A stretch of 28,037 nt of DNA, taken from the NCBI GenBank assembly GCA_000708835.1, contig DF237804.1, positions 1-28,037 of the forward strand, given 5' to 3'. The notes beneath the pieces are model-generated. The model saw only the letters and a program-made list of their open reading frames with translations. It searched no databases and was not told where the DNA came from. The number at the start of each line of letters is the position of its first letter. The stretch's first letter is position 1. Below, one piece after another: positions 12,501 through 20,100 of the stretch. This stretch comes from Klebsormidium nitens (lineage: Eukaryota > Streptophyta > Klebsormidiophyceae > Klebsormidiales > Klebsormidiaceae). Made by a program: the position numbers and the translations under genes.

Positions 12501-12928
12501 CTACAGCGTCTGTTGTCTGCTCTGATTTGCAGACTCACCTTTGCACGGCACAAACTGCTTGCTAGCTGTCACGGAACTGCTCGCAGCTTTCAGGTTGAAC
12601 ATCTTACGAGCAGAGCTGCCTGGTTACATCACTCTCTCTGCTATGATACTATTCCGTCTTAAAGCCCCGTTGTCTTTCTTTTGCAGTCAACCCCATCTCT
12701 TGGACGCTGTACGGCCTCATCGCGTCGCAATTGGGCGACGTAAACGACGAGTACATCTTGGAGACCAACGGCGCCAAAGATAAGACGGTGTCGGAGTTTG
12801 TGCGCTCGCATCTTGGTTTTAAGCACGAGTACGTCCCTGTCGCACTTGCGTGCTTGCTGGGGTTCGTTATTATTTTCTTCTTGCTAGCGGTCATGGCAGT
12901 GCGCTTCCTCAACTATCAGAAGCGATAG
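596..12928 (+). CDS. Full-size PDR-type ABCG transporter (23 exons, complete)
   Basis: Exons: 596-939, 1191-1395, 1859-2108, 2391-2612, 2830-2861, 3071-3157, 3349-3555, 3840-4097, 4465-4614, 5094-5260, 5801-5961, 6474-6734, 7009-7194, 7400-7644, 8074-8224, 8624-8805, 9048-9375, 9705-9885, 10358-10585, 10992-11251, 11696-11862, 12425-12458, 12687-12928. Every intron is GT-AG, all phases agree and the CDS is 4548 bp (1515 residues), slightly longer than the usual ~1450 of plant PDR proteins. The order NBD1-TMD1-NBD2-TMD2 is the reverse, PDR arrangement. The family uses ATP to export hydrophobic compounds, hormones or wall precursors across the plasma membrane; the substrate cannot be told from sequence. 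ATG 596 is the first in-frame ATG after an upstream stop at 557. An upstream non-coding exon is possible. Confidence 0.96.
1191..3555 (+). other. PDR transporter, first nucleotide-binding domain (exons 2-7)
   Basis: Walker [10 protein letters not shown] falls at residues 191-199 (start of exon 3) and keeps the catalytic lysine, as in plant PDRs. A Q-loop ([11 protein letters not shown]) follows. The ABC signature VSGGQRKR is at about 330-337 and Walker [13 protein letters not shown] begins at 352. The H-loop position reads SLLQPAPET, the usual plant PDR form without histidine. Upstream, exon 1 and exon 2 encode the N-terminal region ending in the conserved [18 protein letters not shown] stretch. 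Exon 5 is a 32-nt microexon. Confidence 0.93.
5687..5775 (+). repeat. Tandem 24-26 bp repeat in transporter intron 10
   Basis: About 3.5 copies of a unit with the core TGATGCGCGTCAGAGTC lie shortly before the intron 10 acceptor (AG at 5799-5800). The last copy is partial (CTGAGTCTTATAAGG). TGCGCGTCAGAGTC is identical in the three full copies, so the expansion is recent. Confidence 0.85.
6246..6470 (+). repeat. 105-bp tandem duplication in transporter intron 11
   Basis: Copy 1 begins CTCTCTCGTTGTTTGCAA at 6246 and copy 2 begins CTCTCTCGCGGTTTGCAA at 6351. Both contain TTATAGGATGG, GTCTGAGCGGTTG and GGCGTGGTTCTTCGTTC. A shortened third start (CTCGGTTTCTCATGCAG, about 6457-6473) appears to supply the acceptor used for exon 12. 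Confidence 0.85.
7009..7644 (+). other. PDR transporter, long Ser/Arg/Pro-rich linker (exons 13-14)
   Basis: Between TMD1 and NBD2 lie about 120 residues before the conserved [20 protein letters not shown] block. This looks longer than usual for plant PDRs. It includes an acidic/basic part ([14 protein letters not shown]) and a duplicated SRTPGSRR unit at 7438-7487, followed by RRASVTPSG. The acceptor at 7399 was chosen because it alone keeps phase; the nearby CAG at 7435-7437 would break the frame. Basic-S/T-P sites suggest phosphorylation control, which is inference. Confidence 0.85.
8074..9885 (+). other. PDR transporter, second nucleotide-binding domain (exons 15-18)
   Basis: The highly conserved block [18 protein letters not shown] holds Walker A at residues 957-965. 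The Q-loop region reads [12 protein letters not shown]. Walker B is IIFMDE (1084-1089) followed by PTSGLD, and the H-loop is CTIHQPSID (His about 1121). The ABC signature reads LPVEARKR (1064-1071) instead of the land-plant LSTEQRKR. Exon 18 continues with NPSTWMLEV, the normal C-terminal part of the domain. Confidence 0.93.
9451..9592 (+). repeat. 73-bp tandem duplication in transporter intron 17
   Basis: Two head-to-tail copies start with GCGGTC at 9451 and 9524. Both contain AATCTCCATGACCAG and a GGTC(G/A)CTAAAACC segment. Divergence is moderate and the copies lie wholly inside the intron. Confidence 0.8.
10173..10300 (+). repeat. Diverged ~60-bp tandem duplication in transporter intron 18
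   Basis: GATTATTGGACGGTTAACCG (from about 10181) and GGTTATTGGACATATAACCA (from about 10240) sit in two adjacent units with a period near 60 bp. The rest of each unit is only loosely alike, so this is an older duplication than the others in the gene. Confidence 0.5.
10521..10660 (+). repeat. 70-bp tandem duplication of the exon 19/intron 19 junction
   Basis: Copy 1 (10521-10590) covers the last 65 coding bases of exon 19 plus the first five bases of the intron. Copy 2 (10591-10660) follows directly and matches at about 58 of 70 positions by hand count. It includes a second CAGATAAG|GTGAG donor. Copy 2 has an in-frame TGA in the exon 19 frame, and using its donor would add 70 nt and shift the frame, so it is read as intronic. 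Confidence 0.9.
11967..12026 (+). repeat. Three perfect-phase 20-bp tandem repeats in intron 21
   Basis: The unit GTGTAAGCGCAGTGGCGCTT is repeated three times at 11967, 11987 and 12007, differing only at the last two positions. Near-identity implies recent expansion. Confidence 0.9.
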
Positions 12929-12984
12929 GAACGAGAAGTCCGTCAGGTGTGGAGGGGAGAGCGTATTTATAGGGGTAGCTTTTA

Positions 12985-13262
12985 GACGCCCATCGTCCGC
13001 ACACCTTGATCATTAGAGGCACGTCGTCCGCAACGGTGTTCATTGAGAAACCCGTCGTCCGCCAAAGGTAGTTTTCTACAAACACGTCGTCCGCAGAATG
13101 TAGCTATTGACAAACCCGTCGTCCGCGAAAGATAGTTTTTGACAAACCCGTCGTCCGCAAAAGGTAGTTAGCGAGAAACCCGTCGTTTGCAGAGTTGATT
13201 ATTGAGAAGCGGTCGTCCGCAGAGGTAGTCACGGTATAGAAGCCCGCCGCCCACAAACTCTT
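12985..13262. repeat. Minisatellite: nine degenerate 30-33 bp units
   Basis: Units start near 12985, 13015, 13045, 13077, 13109, 13141, 13173, 13204 and 13237. The consensus is close to GACAAACCCGTCGTCCGC followed by AAAGGTAGTTATT. The core GTCGTCCGC is kept in most copies; the seventh has GTCGTTTGC and the ninth is degraded. The array begins 57 bp after the transporter stop, so it probably falls in the 3' UTR. Confidence 0.9.
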
Positions 13263-13577
13263 GACACCGCTGGACCATCACTTAGAGCATCAGTGAAGCG
13301 CTTCGTGATGAAGCCGCCCTGGCACCCGCGATTAGTGCGTAGCAATTGAACAAACCTTTTCGAGAGAAGAATGTACAGGTGGTTAAGACATTATTAGAGG
13401 GAACTACCATTTAATCATCAAACTTGATCAACCGCTACACTTAGACACCGCTTCGCGAGCATCAAGAGCGCTTCGAAATGAAGACGCTCATTCGCAGATC
13501 GCATTTGAGACAAAGCAACAAAAAGTATTATCTGATGATCTGATTGATTTTTAGGACAAGGTTCCGATACTTGTTGC

Positions 13578-13595
13578 GCGCGGCCGCGGCCGCGC
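13578..13595. repeat. 18-bp perfect GC palindrome
   Basis: GCGCGGCCGCGGCCGCGC is identical to its own reverse complement and is all G/C within an AT-rich spacer. It contains two overlapping NotI-type octamers. No function is claimed. Confidence 0.85.
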
Positions 13596-14568
13596 TCAGT
13601 GACCTGCATGCGTTCCCCTTTTTGGCTTTCGCATGCATACATTCGTCTCCTATTTTTTCATTTCTCAGATTCGTGTACTCTATATTGGAATAGATATGAC
13701 CAGAAATGCTGATGACCGTTTCTTGCAGCGTATATGCATGCCGGCCCGAGCATGGGGCAAGTGCACCGCATGATCGCTGATGTAACGCGATTGAAACGCT
13801 CTTCATGGGGGCCGGACAGCTTGAAATGAGTATGACGTTTCTAAAGTCTGACTTGAGCCAACGGGAGATATACAATTGCGGGACCGGAATTGCACGTAAC
13901 GAGTTTGAAAAGTTAAAAACAAACCCACGCGTTCCGCACCCATCCACACTTTAACCCCTCGAAACTTTCACCCGTCCACTGGGCGCTGACCACCTCACGT
14001 TGACTGTATCCAACCTGATCGAATTGATATTGATAAGCTGGACATGTGATGCATGTAGCGTGCCAAAACAGGCGGACTGCAGATCTGAGAAATGGCTGGG
14101 GGACAAGCCTCTTCGCAGTCACCACCGTCCATCTTGTCAACGTTAACGGATTGGACGGTCAGATCGCTGCGCCAAAATCCATACGTGCCAACAGCTATTG
14201 CCCAAATTGCACTCACAGACTAGCTTCATTAGCTGAAGATCGGACGGCTGTGACAGCGTTTCGGCCATCGAAGCGGGTCTGCGGTCCGCATGAAAAAGTC
14301 CAGTCGTTGGAGTGACTAAGGGACCGTAAGGGAGCGCAGCATGTGTTGGCATCGATTGTGGGCTCTGCGGAGGTCGGAACTTCTGCACATATGCGGGCGG
14401 GAACTCCAAGTAGTCCCCATGCTTTGTAGGGTGGTAAGGATTCTTAGTCTCTGAAGCCGGACCATGACACAATCAGACATTGTTTCCAATCCAAGAAGCC
14501 AGGCTCGTCAGGTTTAAAACGACGTAACTCGAGGTCGAAAAGCAGAATAATGAAGGTGCTAGAGCTAC

Positions 14569-14898
14569 CTAAGTTTGGCTTTCACGAGCGGACAGCAACG
14601 TAGCGTGATCTCGCCTCGTTAGTACTACAGTTTGGGCAAGGGGCACCGTCCCTTCTTCTTCCAGCGGCAGCCGCCACTGGAAGATCCTTTGGAACGACTG
14701 ATAAGAACCGTTTTCAAAAGCTTCCGCACCGGTTTCTAATCGGCAACGATCTTCATCGGTATTGCCTTCACTGAGATCTTCCGCACCAGTTCCTAATCGG
14801 AAACGATCTTCATCACGGTAGTATTGCCCTCGAGAAGGCATTGCGTTGATCAGTATTCGAATGGTCTGTCGATAAATTACAATAGACCCGGACTGCAT
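14569..14898 (-). CDS. Doubtful small ORF (109 aa) with an in-frame 57-bp duplication
   Basis: The frame starts at a true ATG (14898-14896). It contains two neighbouring copies of a motif close to DEDR-RL-TGAE, encoded by 57-bp units starting at 14721 and 14778; the second copy has 6 extra bases, so both indel and period keep the frame. No family is recognised and there is no membrane segment or signal peptide. It could be a remnant of a coding or mobile sequence, or a frame kept open by chance. Confidence 0.2.
   Translation of the reverse strand: MQSGSIVIYRQTIRILINAMPSRGQYYRDEDRFRLGTGAEDLSEGNTDEDRCRLETGAEAFENGSYQSFQRIFQWRLPLEEEGTVPLAQTVVLTRRDHATLLSARESQT
14721..14838. repeat. 57-bp tandem duplication in the convergent spacer
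   Basis: Copy 1 (14721-14777) and copy 2 (14778 to about 14838) both start CTTCCGCACC and share TAATCGG and AACGATCTTCATC. Copy 2 has a 6-bp insertion (ACGGTA-like) before its last third. Confidence 0.8.
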
Positions 14899-14984
14899 GT
14901 TCCTAGCTGAGTCGTCCTTATTCTACGCTAATTTCTCAAACCCCCTACGCGCACACCCGGCAGCCGGCCCGCGCTCTGGCTGCA

Positions 14985-15000
14985 CGTCAGGCGGCTGACG
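14985..15000. repeat. Small hairpin CGTCAG-GCGG-CTGACG
   Basis: A perfect 6-bp inverted repeat with a 4-base loop, followed 5 bp later by another GTCAG word. It sits in a GC-rich island of the spacer. No role is assigned. Confidence 0.5.
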
Positions 15001-16028
15001 GTGGCGTCAGCGCCGGTTTATCGAGTTGTATCAAGACCTTGCGAGGTCCGCGACCGCTCATTCCCGTGAGTGCATGTATGGTTTAGGTTTAGTACCTTAA
15101 CAATTCAGCCTCTGCCAGAATGAATCCACTGGGATCTTGGAGGAGACATGGTGCAATGCACGCACCTCGCTCTACTTTTAAAGTAACACCTCAATACATG
15201 TATGAAGCCTCTCTGGCCCGTGAAAGCGCTCCCAGGCGGCATCTTTCGAGGGCCGCCCGGCCGACACCATCGCTGATTGATTCGGCTCAGGAAAATAAGG
15301 ATGAAATGAGATAAGAAAGTACTTTCGTAATTCTATATATGAGGATGACGATAAAGACAACTACGACCAAACAACCGGGTTTACCTACTGAGCAAGCTTC
15401 AAGACTCGCATACATGTCCAATGATTGCTCGTTGCATCTTTAATGCATTGTGTTGCGGTGCATCGACCGAATGACACTTCGCAGACGTCGACAGAGTGCA
15501 GAGTCGACAGAGTGCTCCTCACCCACAAAGGAAGACGCTGTCGCTTGATTACCGAAAAGTATATTCTCTGAATCTCTGATGCAACCTACTGACTGATGTT
15601 TTCTTGTCGGTAGGGCGGCCGTCGAATCCTTCACACAAACATATTGTCACACTTTCCGTTCAAGCGGATGTCAGTGCATGGAAGCTATTGTCTGCGCCGC
15701 TTACGTACAGGGTGCAGTGTGCTTATATCAAGTTTCGGTCTGACTACAATATAGTTAAGTTCATGCAATGTCTAGTTCGAAACAAGGTCCCAGGAAGGGG
15801 CCTTACTTTTAAGAGCACCGCAACTTGGTGCTTCCTACACAAACCCTAACAAACTTGACGCCTTAAGTCCAGCTTTCATGGTCTACGGTGATTTCTAAGT
15901 AGCGCACGGCACACCAGGCTCTACTCCTAATGGAAGTCCTACGTCAGTTAACCCGTCGAAGCAAGGTGCTTCCTCCCCCCATATTATGGCACACCTACGC
16001 ACTTTATATTTATCAGTGATCGTTGACG

Positions 16029-17147
16029 TCACAGAGTGACGTCCTCTTCCTCAAATGTGAACACCGCCACGGTTCCCTTGGTCCGCCTGAGCTGGGTTGC
16101 CCCGTCCGCACGCTCGGTGCTCTGCCCCGGCCACCTGGGAACTAGACTGGACGCCATTCTGAGCGCTCTTTGGAGCGCATCTCCGGGCCCGCTTCCCGGC
16201 TCCCCCCCCTGTTCATTCTCTTCGTTTACGACGAACCAGCGCATGCTGGAGGATCCTCTCAACGCCCGGCCGCTGGCCAGCCGCAACAGACTGGCGGTCG
16301 GGGCTCGCATCGCTTGCGTCCGGTCAGGCGCAGAGTCATTCGACCCCGTTCCGCTCCGTTCCGGCGGATCCGCTGAGCGGCCCCCGTCTGTTTCCAAACG
16401 CGGGGGCCAGCGCACCGCCGGCCGGCTCTCTCCCAGCCCCCCCGTTCCGGGGCGCCGTTCCGCTCTCGCAGGCCTCCGCTTTAGGTCCTGCCCGCGGCCG
16501 GAGTTCCGCTGGTACGAGTCGCCGTCCTTCCGCATCCGCTGCGGCTTGGGGGACGTCATCACCTTACGCTCCTCCCGCGGTCCCTTGAAAGGCCCTTCTC
16601 CGTTCCGACTCTTGCCCCGGTTTCTCGCGCCGGTCGCGGTTTCATCCAGCCCGGCGCCCCGATAGCGCTCCACCCGAGTACTTTCTGCCCCATCCTCCGC
16701 CCAGGATCGTGTCATCGGGGCTCCCTTCCTTGCTTCTCTCGACCCGTCTCTGCTTTCCGCTCCCGCCTTTACCGACGCTCCGACCACGGGTCGTTCTAGC
16801 AAAACCTGCCTTTCTGGCCCTTCAATCCGTGCTGTCCGTTTCGCTTGCTTTCCCGTCAAGTGTCGCTCTCCGGATCCGTCTCCTTCCGCCCACTCCGCGC
16901 GTTCCGCTCTTCTTTCTGTCCCCTTCTTCCTTTCACCAACGAGTTCCTCGGCACGTGTTATTCTTTCCGCTCCTTTGTCCTTCCGGTGTGCCTTTCGGGC
17001 CGCTTGTCTTCCCGTCCGTTCCACCCGTTCAGCTCCCCCAACCGCCAAATGCTGCTCTAGCACCACTCTTCCTTCCATGCGTTCCGCGCGTTCCGCTCTC
17101 CGCTCCGCCCATAGCACCCACTGCGCCCGGAGCTCCGTCACGCTCGC
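16029..17147 (-). other. Highly charged Arg/Glu-rich cytoplasmic tail
   Basis: About 372 residues after the last helix are rich in Arg, Glu, Gly and Ala and poor in hydrophobics. A repeated element is visible (AERRAERAERMEG, then TERRAERAEWAEG some 64 residues later). The encoding DNA repeats TCCGCGCGTTCCGCTCT at about 17083-17099 and 16894-16910. The end is hydrophobic-acidic (VAVFTFEEEDVTL). The frame is uninterrupted from the membrane helices to the stop, so it is taken as translated. Probably disordered; no domain is recognised. Confidence 0.7.
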
Positions 17148-20100
17148 CCACCACTGGTACAAAATTTGTATTCCGATCGCCAGTACTTGCAGTACAAGCA
17201 TGAGTACTCCCAAGCCCCGGTCCTTAGCGGAACCTTTGAACTCTTCGCGCCCAGACTGCACCGCTAGGCTCAGCGTGAGAAGCTCTAGGAGGGCCACGAC
17301 GATTTCAACCGCTTGCAAGGCCCGGCTTATATACGGCTTCCCCATAAGCAGCCAGCCCAGATACCCCAGGCACGTGACCAGAAGAGCCGTCAGCTGGGTC
17401 ATGTTCGGCCCCCCGCCCGCCACGTGTCCACCCACGGCGCCGAGAAACGCGCCAAAGATCAGCTTCTTCGTCAGCACCGCCCCCAAATGACATGTGGCGA
17501 GCAAACGCGCGAGCGCGCAGAGCGGGTCGACGAAGCGCGCGAGCCGCGCGCTCGCGCTCTCCGGGGCCCTCTCAGAGACGACATCACTCCCAGGTCTTTC
17601 GGCGCTGCCGATGACGTCGCCGCTTCCGTCGCGTGCTGGTCTCTCCCGGGCTGAAACCCTTCGCTCTACTTCTTGACGAACTTTGCGGCCCGGCACTTCT
17701 TTCCGGACGACGAAAGTCGTTTCGGGCGCCCGGAACGCTTCGAAGAGGATGCCAAAGCGTGCTGCCACGTGGCGGCCGCTCACGCGGTCATCGACCCACC
17801 GGCCAGTGCTCTCCGTGACAACGAACGCCTCGAGCATACGCCGGCGCCACGTGGCGCGCGGAGGAGGCCTCCACTCCTCCTGGAACGACACCGCTGAACC
17901 CTGAGCAAACAAAAAGGCGGCCGGGTAAGAAAGAGGGTTTGTTGCGGGTTTCGATTGTCGAGTCTTTGGAATTAACAAAGCAAGGATAGGCGCTCCATGT
18001 TTTTGGTGCCGCAAATGAATCCCAAAAGGAAGCCCATGGCGCACGTCAGCAACGGGGTCACGGAGCGGACCGTGCGCGAATCGAAGTGGGAGGGCAGAGC
18101 AAAACTTTTAGGCAGCGGTCGCGAAGGGCTTAGCAACTTTGTGGAAAGGAAACGCGGGAGCGAATCTTCGAAGGTCGGACACCAGGTGATGTTGTTGAGC
18201 GGTCGATCTTGCTGTCGAAAGACGGGTGGCAGGAACGTCGCTAAGGACTGCCATAATTCGATACAGCGGAATGCAGAAGTTGAGGTTGCGGAAAACGTAC
18301 CCGTATTGAAGGTGCTGCAACTGTTACTAGCCAGAGACCGGGTCAAAATGGATCTGCGGCTTTCAAATCTTGGCCAGCTTCTTTTGATATTTCCTCAATC
18401 TGAATTTGAAAAAGAATGACATCGGAGATGGGATCCGAACCAGCACCATGTTTCCTCGTAATCTGGTTGACGCGCATTCGAGGCCGTATTCTCCTCTCCT
18501 TTCTTTCGTACCGCGTTTGAAAACGCGACACGCTCGACTCCATGGAAAGAGCCGGACCTAGGACTTACCAAGATTACTTTGGACGCCAAAAACGCCAGAA
18601 GAGCCACGATTGCGCCGAAAGGGAGCAGCATGAGCAGCACGCTGCCACAGAACGCCTGCAACGCGGAACCTGCAAGGAATTGCAGATGAATTCCAATTTT
18701 GAATGTTTTGGGATTCTAGGAACTTGTGCTTTAGGGTTTTAAGAACCTGGGCTAGGGCTTTACGAAGTGAACAGCGAGCCGCAGTCCCAGCCTACGTCTG
18801 CTTACACTGGTGACATGGCGAATCTCCCTTTTGACCCGGACTTCGGACTCCAAACTCAAAGATATCCACGTTGCAAGGAAGCTCAAGCTACGACGGAACG
18901 GGTGCTCTAAAGCTTTGAGCGTTACCTTGCATCAGCGCCGCGCACGCTTGCGTCAGCGCAGAGAAGGACAGGAGTCCGGCCACGAGTTCCGGACGAGGGA
19001 AGTGCAGCGGAGCCGGAACGGGCCGCCGGAGACCACGCGAGATCAGCAGCCCCAGCGAGATGCGGAGGATAGTGGCGGCAGAAAGAACCAGGAGCACGCG
19101 GAATAAGAGGAGTCCAGCTGTCAAGGCGCTGCAGGAAGATGAAGAATTCGAGCTTATTGGTGAGCAGTAACCGGAATTTAAAGGCAAGATTCCGAGTGGC
19201 CATAAATGAGATTACGAGCATGGATATTTGCTTTCCTCCTGTGGCACTAGCCAATGAGTGAAGCCAAGCCTTCACACGAATCTAAAATCTCCTGGAAAAT
19301 GAGATTACGAAAGCTTTTAGAACCTGGAAGGGATAAATACTGGCAACTCCCACTGTTCCTGAAAGTTGCGGGCTTGGAAGCAGGAATAACCTTGTGCGCT
19401 GCGCACTTGCTCCTCAAGCTAGCACATTCCGTCTCATGAAGCTTTCTCACGTGCGTTGTCCTCTTCATCTGAAGAAAGGTCACCATTCATTGAGTGGGTG
19501 ATAATACTCACTGTGCTTCAACTGCCACGTTGAACTGGACATAAGCGGCGCCAGCGGTGCTCGTTTGTAGGAGGCGCCGCTTTGAGGCGCTTGAAGGCGG
19601 GGGTGTCAGATTAGTTCCGGCCGTTAATTGCACGCTCGATGTGGTGGAACCACTTTCCAGATTCTGCGCACAAACGAGTGAGATGTCTAAAAGTTAACAT
19701 GTGGAGATTAGAAGCTGGAAGTGATGGTCGTAGGTACTGGCGTGATGAAATTTTCAGATTAGACAGAGCTTTTCGATTCAAGCGCTACCAGAAGTGTGCG
19801 GTTCAGAAAACTGCCTGGCTCTGACAAGAGAAGGCCGTGATGAGCCACTTGGAGCTTCCTGCCGGGCCGCATCTGGGACAGGTAAGTGGTAAGTAAATTC
19901 CAGGTGAAGTTTAATTAAATTGACCTTCACATTGCGGAAAGCTGAACTGACAGTGGAGACTAACCACCACTTGCCTAACCCCGGAACAAAGCGCTTCCGA
20001 CCAGAATGATATCTGAGTCTGTAAGGTCGACTTTGACCCTTACCGTCCATGCCAGCTGATTAGCGACTTCCGTAAACACAGCCGGCTGCTGCACGGCCAG

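Larger units (their letters stand above)
10358..12928 (+). other. PDR transporter, second membrane domain and C-terminus (exons 19-23)
   Basis: The block shows PDR landmarks in order: [52 protein letters not shown], a helix ending [37 protein letters not shown] (34-nt microexon 12425-12458), [11 protein letters not shown], then the last helix and the basic end RFLNYQKR before TAG 12926-12928. About six membrane helices are expected. Intron 19 starts with a copied exon-intron junction. Confidence 0.92.
12929..16028. other. Gene-poor spacer between two convergent genes
   Basis: This 3.1-kb spacer lies between the transporter stop and the stop of the minus-strand gene. It should hold both 3' UTRs, but no clear polyadenylation signal was seen. 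It contains the minisatellite at 12985-13262, a loose repeat pair (ACACCGCT...GCGCTTCG...ATGAAG near 13264-13315 and 13444-13485), the GC palindrome at 13578-13595, the duplication at 14721-14838 and a small hairpin at 14985-15000. Open frames here are short and several start at TTG. No tRNA-like fold was recognised. Confidence 0.7.

Noticed and set aside
15079-15092. GGTTTAGGTTTAG as an interstitial plant-type telomere repeat.
   Set aside because: Only two incomplete TTTAGG units are present, which is expected by chance in this length.
16036-17203. Long + strand ORFs of 209 and 164 codons.
   Set aside because: They are antisense shadows of the GC-rich last exon of the giant gene, which encodes membrane helices and joins in phase upstream.
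17972-18346. A minus-strand ORF just upstream of the last exon, considered as an extra exon.
   Set aside because: The join 18569 to 17900 is in phase and continues the membrane-protein pattern; the ORF lies inside that intron and has no matching phase or helix pattern.
18425-18445. GGATCCGAACC as the T-arm of a minus-strand tRNA.
   Set aside because: The loop lacks the required adenine after the R57 position and no acceptor, D or anticodon arms can be drawn around it.
19980-20043. Extension of the exon 20354-20044 down to 19980 with a GTTAGG donor.
   Set aside because: The GTAAGG donor at 20043 is stronger and gives phase 0, which matches exon 19663-19512 and the LAWT|NL join.
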